NCBI GenBank assembly: GCA_040768665.1
Contig: JAXGMN010000025.1
Span: 124,001-188,000 of the forward strand
DNA length: 64,000 nucleotides
Direction: 5' to 3'
Origin: JABWBD01 sp040768665
GTDB taxonomy: Bacteria > Planctomycetota > Planctomycetia > Pirellulales > Thermoguttaceae
The stretch's first letter is position 1; every line of letters begins with the position of its first letter. This document shows positions 18,001-23,066 of the stretch, one piece after another. A model generated the notes under the pieces. That model was not told the DNA's origin. It ran no database searches and saw nothing but the letters and a program-made list of their open reading frames with translations. The position numbers and the translations under genes are program-made.

Positions 18001-20817
18001 GTTGTTGAGAATCGTTCGCCAGACACCGGTGTCCCCGCCTACGAGAACCGCATCCGTCAGCGGGCCTTTGACGGCTTGAATCGTGTGCAGGTTGCGGTCG
18101 AGAAGCTGAACGTCGAAGAATCCGTCACCGTCAAGGTCGCGGCCGGTGATCTCCGTCCACGTCATTTCGTTGGAGTCGTCGATCAGAAAATTGCCGTTGT
18201 CATCGGCGTTATTGAACAGCAAATCGACGTTTGTTCCCTGATACACGCTCCCGGAGGTGGCGACATACACCGTTCCCCAGTCGGTCGGGTCCATGGCAAC
18301 GTCCACAATGTTGCCTGGGAGAACTCCAAGTGGCGATGGCGGGAGCCCGAGCGTTGCCCGCAACGGCCTGCCGATGGCATCGCGGACATACAACTGACCG
18401 CCGACAGCGGCATACAAGATCTCTGGCGCGGGCTCCCCGTTTTTCTGACCGCCGAATGCTAGAGCATTCACGGCGCCGGGCGCAACGGGATTGATATCCG
18501 CTACGCCGTCTCCGTCGGAATCGTATGAGAAATTGAGCTGTGCGATGGTCGATCCACGATTGAAGGACGCGTATATCGGGCTGCCGTCGTTCACACCGTC
18601 TCCATCCACGTCGATCCCTCCACCGCCGAACGCCAGCCAGGTCCCGACGATGGGATTGACTTCCGTTTGCGTAACAAAGGGCGCATTGCCCACGAGTGGT
18701 GTTCCCGCCGTCGTCAGTCGCAACGCGGGGCGAACCTCAATCTGGCCGCCGCCGGCAGTTGTTCTTCCAGTTCCAGTGATCCCAACGAGCTGAAATGTGT
18801 CCGCGGTCACTCCTGTGATTTGATAGGCGTTGCGAGGCCCCGGTGGATCGGGCTGAGAAATCAAGGGGTTGTTGTAGATCACCACGACGTCCCCATTCTG
18901 TAATCCGTGTCCTGTCGATCGCACGAAGAGCGGGCTTCCAGCCTCGGTGCTTATGATGTTTTCGACCGGCAGCCCGACAAAGTTGCCGATCTGATCGTAG
19001 ACGCGCCACGTAAACCGTCCTATATTCTGCGTTGAGTAAAAACGGACAGACTCGTTACGCCCCGCACGGCTCTGGTTATCGATCGCCACATCGCCGCCAT
19101 CGGCCACGGTCGCGGCGTTCCACACGAACCGGTCTTGAATCAGCGTGTCTTGAAAGCCTTGGTCATGAACACCTGTGTCCTGGGCGCCGCCAATCAAGGT
19201 CAACGAGTTACTGTCAAAGGCGATGTCGTGGAACTCGGTCACTTGGAGCCCATAACCGATCAGCGAGAACCAGTCGCCTGTGGAGTCGCCGGGAGAAGTT
19301 CGGCGATAGATTCCGCCGTCGTCCACCTCGATGAGGGCGCCGTTCACGTCAAAAGCCATGTCGCGCGAATCAGCGTGCGGGGCAGAATTCGATGTCGTCC
19401 CATTGTGAGTGAGCGGTGTCCACTGTGAGCCGGCAGCTAAGCGAATATCTCCACGAAAAAGGCGCCCCGTAAAATCCAGCGCCCCAATGGAGTTCGGAAA
19501 CGGACTAGGTTGCCTGTCGCCGCCGACGTATACGATCCACGGGTCGTTGGGGTCAGCGATGATGGAAAAATGTGTGGCCCCTTGCCCGCCCGGCTTGGAA
19601 CGAGGCTGAAGTCCCCAAGTGCTTCCTCCCTCGTTAGTTTGCGGAGTGTCCATCTGCACCCAGGTACCGCCGAAGTCTGGCGAGCGGAAGATCCCTCCTC
19701 CGGCGTTTGGGTTGAGGGTGGTTGTTCCTGGGAGATTGCCTGGACCGATTGATCCCACAAACATGACCGCAGCGTAGACCGCATTCCTAGTTCCCGTCGC
19801 GGTGGTACTACTGTGTACCGCGATCTCAATGTTGTTCGTTCCGGCCCAACTGGCCCCGAGATTAATCGGCGCCTGGTTGATCACGGCATTCAAGGCCGGA
19901 CTTGTTACGTTCGTCCAAGTGACTCCCGCGTCGTCGCTTCGCCAGATCCCTCCCGTGTCCGGTGCTCCGTCGCCATCGACATCCCGGAACGCACCAGTCG
20001 CTGCGGTAATCGATGGCAGCACGGCGGCATACAGACGATTCGGATTGCCAGGATCGCCAACGAGGTCGGTCACGGCGCCGATCATGTCCGACGTCCCATC
20101 CCCATCGAAGTCGCTACCCGACACGAGCGTCCAATTCTGCCCGCCGTCGGTGCTGCGCCACACGCCTGCATTCGCGACGTTGCCGGCATAGGCGTTTGCC
20201 CCGACAATGATCGTGCTCCCGCGCGGCACGACCGCCCCGATATTGGCGTTCGCAAAAGCGGATTGGCCGAGTTGCTGCCAGGTCCGACCCCCGTTTGTGG
20301 TTTTGAGCAGCCCATTCAATGCACCGCCGTTGCGACCGAACGAGCTTGTTCGACCGATCGCCGCAACGAGCGTGTTGCCGAAAGGATCCGTCGGGTCAAA
20401 TTCAATCGCGGAGATCGATAACGACTCATACTGATCCGTAAGCGGCGTCCACAGGGGGAGGAGGTCGGTCGCGTTTTCCGTTTTCCAGATGCCGCCGTTG
20501 ACCGCACCGACGTAGACAATGTCGGCGTTCGAGGGATGTGCCGCGACCGTTTCAACCGCCCCGATCACTGGGTTAAAGATGCCGTACGCTCCGCGTATGT
20601 TCTCAGTCTGGCCTCCGGTTGTCTCGTTATAGCCCCCGCCTGTCTGGTAGGGTCCCTCGGAAATCCACTCCGGGACGCCGGCTACCCTCACCGACAACAG
20701 CGTGCGATCCTCTAGGAGTTCCAGTCGCAGTCGACGGCGATGGGGCTTACGGCCGGGGCCCTGGCGCGCCGTGCGGGGCCTTTCCGACGGAGACTTCGAG
20801 CGTGAGCGGCGAGTCAT
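6028..20817 (-). CDS. giant surface protein: beta-propeller, parallel beta-helix repeats, C-terminal metzincin
   Basis: The 4,929-residue product begins with a basic stretch and the planctomycete extracellular motif LELLEDRTLLS (residues ~33-43). Residues ~45-985 contain BNR/sortilin-like propeller units (GGIWRSDDAGVTW, GGIFRSPDFGGTW and others). Residues ~985-1750 contain beta-rich repeats such as GNDGNDTF. From ~1750 to ~4570 there are dozens of PbH1 beta-helix repeats (GNYIGTD..G..ALGN, then GNVISGN), in three blocks. The second and third open with CSLREA-like segments (NTNDGGPGSLRDAI near 2150; NTKDSGIGSLRQAI near 3645). Each block ends with GLGIDLG-type and TATAT..TSEFS segments (near 2010, 3510 and 4555). 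The C-terminus (~4640-4929) carries HELGHLLGHEH near 4820 (HExxHxxGxxH) with a Met-turn (GVMLE), so it is probably an active zinc metzincin. Likely exported and cell-surface or secreted. ATG 20817 follows a GGTAGGAG-type site. The antisense strand has long open frames only because of the GC-rich repeats. Confidence 0.9.
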   Translation of the reverse strand: MTRRSRSKSPSERPRTARQGPGRKPHRRRLRLELLEDRTLLSVRVAGVPEWISEGPYQTGGGYNETTGGQTENIRGAYGIFNPVIGAVETVAAHPSNADIVYVGAVNGGIWKTENATDLLPLWTPLTDQYESLSISAIEFDPTDPFGNTLVAAIGRTSSFGRNGGALNGLLKTTNGGRTWQQLGQSAFANANIGAVVPRGSTIIVGANAYAGNVANAGVWRSTDGGQNWTLVSGSDFDGDGTSDMIGAVTDLVGDPGNPNRLYAAVLPSITAATGAFRDVDGDGAPDTGGIWRSDDAGVTWTNVTSPALNAVINQAPINLGASWAGTNNIEIAVHSSTTATGTRNAVYAAVMFVGSIGPGNLPGTTTLNPNAGGGIFRSPDFGGTWVQMDTPQTNEGGSTWGLQPRSKPGGQGATHFSIIADPNDPWIVYVGGDRQPSPFPNSIGALDFTGRLFRGDIRLAAGSQWTPLTHNGTTSNSAPHADSRDMAFDVNGALIEVDDGGIYRRTSPGDSTGDWFSLIGYGLQVTEFHDIAFDSNSLTLIGGAQDTGVHDQGFQDTLIQDRFVWNAATVADGGDVAIDNQSRAGRNESVRFYSTQNIGRFTWRVYDQIGNFVGLPVENIISTEAGSPLFVRSTGHGLQNGDVVVIYNNPLISQPDPPGPRNAYQITGVTADTFQLVGITGTGRTTAGGGQIEVRPALRLTTAGTPLVGNAPFVTQTEVNPIVGTWLAFGGGGIDVDGDGVNDGSPIYASFNRGSTIAQLNFSYDSDGDGVADINPVAPGAVNALAFGGQKNGEPAPEILYAAVGGQLYVRDAIGRPLRATLGLPPSPLGVLPGNIVDVAMDPTDWGTVYVATSGSVYQGTNVDLLFNNADDNGNFLIDDSNEMTWTEITGRDLDGDGFFDVQLLDRNLHTIQAVKGPLTDAVLVGGDTGVWRTILNNAGVWSEYGAGLPNAPVWDMDYDATADVLAVGTLGRGAWTIPDVTATVFTRPVLEVNGTDAVDIITLRAYEDNPLLFHVALLNDTLERHTFQQSVFEEIRISGLGRADFIGVNFSNGKPYSGTLHIDAGSSDGDFLILTGSAMRDRATLLGDTVSFDAGTLFVSDPDLTFEGVENLQFFMGDGGDIVNIDAVSNGTRVEVRGDGGADVVRVGGGDYFGNIKEEVSVEGNAGFDILQISDFRDTSGKSGSGRGSSTNYDTYTLKAGSFEKSERTDNVFGGFTLHAPMLTFSSMSDVIVSTSGVTPAGDTSDGTTVINVEGLDPGSVLRVNTGLGNNTVNFDTSATNVDVTLFGNDGNDTFNITRTGMGASITVNGNDGDDTILISPVEMDLDLIRGAVSVVGGGGIDAVVLDDRNFRMDGQPGTLPYLLYPGLVQKIYLPQPDISFGKFPGLGYSEVEDLTLQAAGGDNAIVVYGMTPGTDLQLFGNGGADEFHLMAPPTSLITVDGGPPQSPFISQDDSLTVAIDNEWSDFAIRDGGAGYTSLSHESNPSAGVQFTDVRSVMVDGSAIDVDSNWTVEASALDAGGDDPRVELLTGTARTIVSDHTLEGPATQATLVVRNLAGGITQHFVFGAPAELTATLRDHQNQVQGAFTELVGRTASGSIAHIIKDEGVDEVFVVAPQTDVTLTLESSDAQITGSGSHLSVAGTGLSQISIPPAPDGRLRVLPVADMTVDIFETLFPNFEFSPIYDLDVSPLGRFHVFPVNSTQFSDNLPFEDAVLKANAAPTDGRAVVFFSIPIGNPGFRDVDSALGGDPEKDAFIITPAFSASLFRDGIIINGASQQFYTGDTNPFGPEIVLDGAFTMNNALRIVSDNNIIHGLGIHSFDEAAVVVGGSENTVSGNYIGVDATGTLERGNGGAGVFVAGGADNHPTSGNVIAGNLISGNEAAGVAISGDFAVLNVISDNRIGTDRTGSYAVGNAIGVTIDSAQGNSVEDNLIAGNEVGLRLTTFASGNLIRNNQIGSTADGGPGNSGDGILLVAGIGNAIWDNEISRNGGNGITVLGDWGNSLQRNSIHANAGLGIDLGDDGVTANDLQDSDAGPNDLQNHPELRDAQSGEFTRVAGFIDTTPSTSIVLEFFASPSVDESGFGEGERFLGWKYITTDADGHASFEYLLDAPTVLGEWITATATGETSSTSEFSAGVATEEAAFRVVSNTNDGGPGSLRDAIERANQIDGSNPVDILFHIAETDPNFIDTDAHLPDDGSDLEPDVFVITPQTALPALTRGNIFINGQSQQNSTGDTNPFGPEIVLSGSGIGGRPDGLHLDSDGNRVHGLVIQEFAGNGILVTGDENRITGSYLGTDATGTQVARNHEGVYVSNAAGIVIGGADAGDRNVIGGNAVNIRLIGEQTTGTVVQGNYIGVDATGASAVTNGWGTGINNDGILIQSGAHHNEIRGNVIGGHWEQGIWITGGAGGNTIEGNRVGTNAAGDASIGNLRGILVVDAPDHTIRENLVSGNYFGVEVRGAPSTGLVIEGNRIGTDATATRALTGQNTGIRLQDAVLGARIGGTAADQRNVISGNGTGIHLLSGSDGAVIQNNYIGTDLLGEAVIGNSAGIYVVDSSNVLIGGSEADAGNLVSGNTNAIRIDGSASTNNRVQGNFVGTNAGGTDVLPNQAGVSVGYGAALNIIGTDGDGIADDREGNLLSGNPLGEVYLHNNASDNVVAGNLIGTDWTGTRALPSAGGVAVLYQGSRNRIGTNADGISDELERNVIVSGIGLALDPRVPSVMEDNVIKGNYLGTDVTGSIAFGVGHAGIRLGFSRAADSAETEGPVRTVIGGTTDVERNLIGGFTQHGIAANRAVGTVIQGNYIGVGSDGVTALGNFDGVLLTGTTETRIGGTAEGAGNVISGNRRYGIGVSVSSFTTMQGNLIGTDVSGTVAVGNALAGVELTGYATDTLIGGSEAGAGNLISGNPYGVRVSGAGATERTRIEGNRIGTRADGTTALGNGTGIQVLATGGSIVRETAVGGGAPGAGNVISGNTNHGIHVVGTGPDEAVRIAGNWIGVDPNGTNAVPNATGVLLEDASGVLIGGTEPGARNVISGNEGPGISSVGGSGHTMWGNYIGTTTDGSQALGNRTGIHLLDSHHNQVGGSSPEVRNVVSGNAVTGIQLRGASSDNTIQGNYIGTEVSGTSDLGNGVAGIDIIVDSSRNIIGTDGDGLSDGSEGNLIAGNNGYGVQLRGLNLGTPADNVIAANWIGVNAGGNDALGNRGGILLWGTSGTRIGTNADGLSDLAERNVIAANGNPDAEILNGIIGDFGIYMTENEDVVIAGNYVGVGADGLTPLGNVADGITLLESPRTVVGGDIAPARNVIADNGRYGITLRRSSDSRISGNFIGIAADGSTAAGNFGTGVYIADAVNVVVGGPTDAARNIISASTAGYGVAVQRGTGNRIEGNYIGTDVTGALDLGNEKSGVLLEDTTNNTLRGNVISGNEEHGISIVEGSGHTILGNYLGTTADGMSPLGNALAGVHIEGSRNNLIGGSAPGEGNLISGNTGNGVTVAGDLSTGNTIRGNSIYANGGLGIDLGGEGVTPLDIRDLDEGPNDLQNMPVIGLAVTGPTTRVAGVLHSTPTASFTLDFYAVSELDPTGHGEGQRWLGSGIVTTDADGNGSYDLVLDAATENGERITATATNAGGSTSEFSKWRVDDVPANTLVVTNTKDSGIGSLRQAITAANQMGGSDPAHIWFRIPTTDTGYTDTDSHLPDGDSLEDVFVITPQSPLPAVTRGNVSIDGNTQYFLGGNSNPFGPEIVLNGSAIPFSASGLHLHSDGNRVVGLVIQEFAGSGVSITGDQNHIYGNYIGMTATGTEAAGNRGSGIYLEDASSNQIGAAGYIRTQTRDFPAQNVIGGSQANIEIRGAGAADNVIQGNYIGVNVAGDEGLDREASERAILIADGAHRIVIGGANPGEGNLIAGHSGNAIEIFGAGENTIAGNKIGTNAAGDARIGKVQSYANFRGVRLVDSPDNEIVGNLISGNMDGILVEGPDSSGLVIRGNTIGTNLEGTGALPNAWYGINIIGAPGALIGGLAEADRNLISGNQTGIRLAAGSDHRVWGNYIGTNRSGSVAIGNEELGVYVADSTNVLIGGAEEGAGNLISGNAWGVQVLGAASGVRIQGNRIGTTADGLEARGNSIGVSIRAGGNYVGTDGDGLDDDREGNLISGNTYLAVEFALAGTEDNVLAGNWIGTDVIGLTSLANARGVMINADAGYNRIGTNADGMSDELERNVISGNVSFAIHIENSFENEVAGNFIGPDASGNGGPGNGSGVTISNSSNNRIGGTDPAARNVISGNAGYGIAVQRGTGNRIEGNFIGTDSTGTLDRGNANSGVLLQDTTDNRLRANVISGNDVNGVFVHGSAPSTDMTNFIDANWIGTDATGTHDLGNTLMGVRIQQGTGPVVRENVVSGNDNSNIHVDATASGVLIEGNFIGTDETGNAALLNAQGQPAVGVTLVGRENVVRRNVISANRVDGVNLDGLNVPDGRGSGNVLEENLIGVGLDGVTPLGNGRYGVRIWRGASDNRIGTTGTDPATDALGNVIAHNAEQGVLILDDASLGNAIRGNAIHSNGKLGIDLGGDGVTTNDPHTAFDADSGPNQLQNFPVIRQARAGGQVIRIAGQLYSTQETHFLVDFYANTQPDDPDGHGEGERWLGSIRVRTREDGVAAIRFDVPLDQAAVGEYITATATRLVDDDSDPATEPVARDTSEFSLAVQIAGANRGGGGNGNGGARPVLAESYGPGAMTGESLTVSAVEPILSEAIDRWYAPGIDEARFAGVDVRVADLPGTTLGLAVGNTIRLDVDAAGWGWFIDATPRDDREFVRPGSQGEQDRMDLLTVVMHELGHLLGHEHEEDGVMLETLAAGVRRAETAGEHDRRSLMRDRYFADQAAGEDGPLWDEDWLEMIGHGLLSASIDRVRPDGTDLRRPPRGGQRELAPDWNLMWNPSGP

Positions 20818-20874
20818 GGGATTTCTCCTACCTATGGTTCAGTTGTTCGGCAGACGGTTTTGCGCGCGTGGCTG

Positions 20875-20985
20875 AGCGGTGCCGCTCCGTTGCCGGTCGC
20901 GTTCCACGGCGATCCCCGGAGTTTGGCTATCTTCGGCTGGTGAGAGCTTCTGATTCGGACCAACGCTCACCGGCCGATCTGTGTT
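20875..20985 (-). promoter_or_regulatory. structured leader element, copy 4 (diverged)
   Basis: Upstream of the giant gene, GGTGAG/CTCACC (20966-20971 with 20939-20944) forms the first hairpin, in the same position and with a similar loop to copies 1 and 2. It is followed by a CTCCGGGGA word like theirs. The second hairpin and the closing stem are less clear, and the T-run is missing, so this copy is the weakest match. It ends about 60 bases before the ATG at 20817. Confidence 0.45.
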
Positions 20986-21102
20986 TTCGTGTCCCTGGGG
21001 CGACGGTATCGCACCGGATTCGTACCGAAGACACCGTTTCACCCCCTTTTTAATCTGACCTCGTTATAGTCCTTCAAGGCGCGGAACCGCCGGGCACTAC
21101 CC

Positions 21103-21657
21103 TCACTCCGTAGCGCTCTGCAGAGTCCGGCTGAGCGTCTCCAGGATGGCGGCTTGTTCTGTGGTCAGCGATTTTCCGACCTCGGCGGAAAGCTGCCTGC
21201 GGTACGCATTGAGGATATTGTTGCGGGCCTCCAGATTTCCCAGCTCCTCGGCCGCCTCGGCAGCGGCGAGCTTGGCGCACAGCGGCGTCGCTACGTCCGG
21301 CCAGGCAATGTACTCCACTGTCAGCGCGGCAAGATTCTCATAGGAGAACAACTCCGTGGCCTGCTCGGTGGCCATGAGCACCAGGTCCTCATTGTCAATC
21401 TCGGGCAGCTCGTAGAAGCCCGGGTCCTCAGGGTCCAACTCCAAGCGCTGCAGGACCTCCGTAACGAAGTCCTCCATGATCGACCAGCGTGTCTCCGACT
21501 CTTCGGCCGTGGCGGCGCCCGCCGACCACCGGGAATCGCCGCTCAGCCGCGGCCGGGAGGCCAACTCATCGAGGTCCCACGCCGTGATCGAACCGTCCGC
21601 GTCCCGGTCGTAGTAGGCGACCGCGAGAACGCGTGTTGTCGAGGTGATGCGTCTCAT
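21103..21657 (-). CDS. EF-hand/dockerin-like calcium-binding protein, function unknown
   Basis: The 184-residue product starts at an ATG with AGGAGAAG upstream. It has one EF-hand-type loop near the N-terminus (DRDADGSITAWD, pattern DxDxDGxIxxxD), as in dockerins and short EF-hand repeats. The rest is acidic and helical (EELGNLEARNNIL, TTEQAAILETLSRTL). No clear signal peptide is visible, although residues 6-14 are mildly hydrophobic. It has its own leader element (copy 5) and lies between the TolB-like gene and the giant protein, which suggests a role with exported or cohesin-like proteins. That role is inference from position; I do not recognise the family. Confidence 0.65.
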   Translation of the reverse strand: MRRITSTTRVLAVAYYDRDADGSITAWDLDELASRPRLSGDSRWSAGAATAEESETRWSIMEDFVTEVLQRLELDPEDPGFYELPEIDNEDLVLMATEQATELFSYENLAALTVEYIAWPDVATPLCAKLAAAEAAEELGNLEARNNILNAYRRQLSAEVGKSLTTEQAAILETLSRTLQSATE

Positions 21658-21689
21658 AATTCTTCTCCTTTCAGGGTTGGCGGTCCACC

Positions 21690-21796
21690 GTGAAATCAAA
21701 ACGCCGCTTGGGTCGGCCTCGCAGGCCATTGGGCCCGGGCTTCAGGCTCGGGCGTCCTGAGGTGTGATTGGACCTGCAGGCGCGATGAATTCACGT
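21690..21796 (-). promoter_or_regulatory. structured leader element, copy 5
   Basis: The closing stem is the clearest of the six: GTGAATTCATCGCGCC pairs with GGCGTTTTGATTTCAC at 13 of 16 positions. Inside it are a short GCG-CCTG/CAGG-CGC hairpin with GGTCCAATCACACC in its loop, and a second GC-rich arm (GCCCGGGCCCAATGGCCTGCG). The EF-hand gene starts about 30 bases downstream. Confidence 0.6.
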
Positions 21797-21841
21797 CTTA
21801 TCGAACGGCCGTCTGCCGATCTCGTTGCTCAAGCCGATCCG

Positions 21842-22900
21842 TTACTCCCGCCATCCGATGCGCGCGAGGGGTAGAGTAACCAGCGCCATGCTCTTATCAG
21901 TAATCCGCGTGTGCGTCCCGTCGGCCGTGACGCGAATGATATAGGAATCCTGATGAAAATGGTCCGTGTGGTGGTACAGGAGATGGCTACCGGTCGGTGA
22001 CCAGACCGGGAGCGTGCGGGTCCAGTTCGGTGAACCGCGGACAAGCGTGTTCAGACCAGAGCCGTCGGCATTGATCAGCATGATGTTAAGGTGATCGCGA
22101 TGGGGTTGCCTGTGAAAGGCGATCTGGTGGCCGGCGGGCGACCAGTAAGCCGTACGAGCTGAGACATCCGTGGGATCATCGTGCAAAGTTCTGACTTCCC
22201 CAGTCGAAATGTCGCCGATCTCGACGCTCCCCTTAGACACTCGGTCGAAGACAAACTGTAACCCGTCCGGCGCCCAGTCGTGGCCTTCCATGTCCGGGCG
22301 GGGATCGCCGTTTGAATCTGGGACCAGGTCGGCGGGGAACAAAAGCACCGCCGGCCCATTGGAAGCGGTGAGATTGCCGTCAGGGTCGACGGTGTAATAC
22401 AACCCGTACAATCCGCCTTCGACGACGGTACCAAAGGTCTGACTCTCAGGGTTCATGTCCCAGACGCGACCTTCGAAGGAGATCAGTCCGTCGTCTTTTC
22501 GCCATCTGGGTGCGCCCAGGGCGCCCAGTTCCTCTTGGAGGGCGAGAGTAACGGAATCGCCGGAATCGCTCACGGCGACGACGTCGCCTTTCTCAAACTG
22601 AAGGAACCACCGCTTGCCGCCGTGCAACTGATAGCTTGGGTCTCTCCACGCCCCGTAACCGCGGGCCAATCCGGCGACCGGCCCGATACCGCTGCCGTCG
22701 TCGTTCATCGTGTACAGGTCGCCTTCATAGCGGAAGTAGATGACGCCGCCGCCGTTGCTCCCGGCGCCACCACCTCCTCCTCCGCCCCCCTTTCCCGGCG
22801 GCGGGGCGGCCGATGCGAAGCCGCAGCCCAGCAGCACTGCGGCGATCACGGCCATGAGCGTGGCTCCCGTGGTCCAGGTCCATTGTCTCGTGCATTTCAT
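21842..22900 (-). CDS. secreted TolB/PD40-like beta-propeller protein
   Basis: The 352-residue product has a signal peptide (TTGATLMAVIAAVLLGC, ending FASA), a Gly-rich spacer and repeated PD40-type strands. Examples are YTMNDDGSGIG, PRWRKDDGLISFEG, HDWAPDGLQFVFD, AYWSPAGHQIAFHR and PVWSPTGSHLLYHH. Such propellers bind peptides or other proteins in the periplasm or outside the cell, as in TolB. The last 45 residues resemble the product at 3091-3336, showing a duplicated family in this cluster. ATG 22900 is chosen because AAAGGGAA lies just upstream and the signal peptide begins there. It follows leader copy 6. Confidence 0.75.
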   Translation of the reverse strand: MKCTRQWTWTTGATLMAVIAAVLLGCGFASAAPPPGKGGGGGGGGAGSNGGGVIYFRYEGDLYTMNDDGSGIGPVAGLARGYGAWRDPSYQLHGGKRWFLQFEKGDVVAVSDSGDSVTLALQEELGALGAPRWRKDDGLISFEGRVWDMNPESQTFGTVVEGGLYGLYYTVDPDGNLTASNGPAVLLFPADLVPDSNGDPRPDMEGHDWAPDGLQFVFDRVSKGSVEIGDISTGEVRTLHDDPTDVSARTAYWSPAGHQIAFHRQPHRDHLNIMLINADGSGLNTLVRGSPNWTRTLPVWSPTGSHLLYHHTDHFHQDSYIIRVTADGTHTRITDKSMALVTLPLARIGWRE

Positions 22901-22936
22901 GGTTTCATTCCCTTTCTTTTCCTTCGGTCCGCGCGG

Positions 22937-23050
22937 TACCATTAAAAAGCCGTTCGGTTCCGGGCCGCGCAGACCGTGGGCCCGGGCCTTGGGCTTCGGC
23001 CTCCTGAGGTGTGGTTGGCGCTACAGGCTCAGGGGGCCGGCTCTTTTCTA
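22937..23050 (-). promoter_or_regulatory. structured leader element, copy 6
   Basis: It is nearly identical to copy 3 (85 identical bases, 22949-23033). The closing stem here is AAAAGAGCCG with CGGCTTTTT, a better pairing than in copy 3, so a sequence difference between the two preserves base pairing. One mismatch (C opposite A) appears in the first hairpin. It lies between the kinase stop at 23067 and the TolB-like start, and could also terminate the kinase transcript. Confidence 0.7.
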
Positions 23051-23066
23051 CGGGCGGGAGCAGGAC

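Noticed and set aside
6028..20817. Long open frames on the plus strand (for example 11878-14583 and 7240-8637)
   Set aside because: They lie antisense to the giant beta-helix gene, have no ribosome sites or known domains, and arise from its GC-rich codon repeats.
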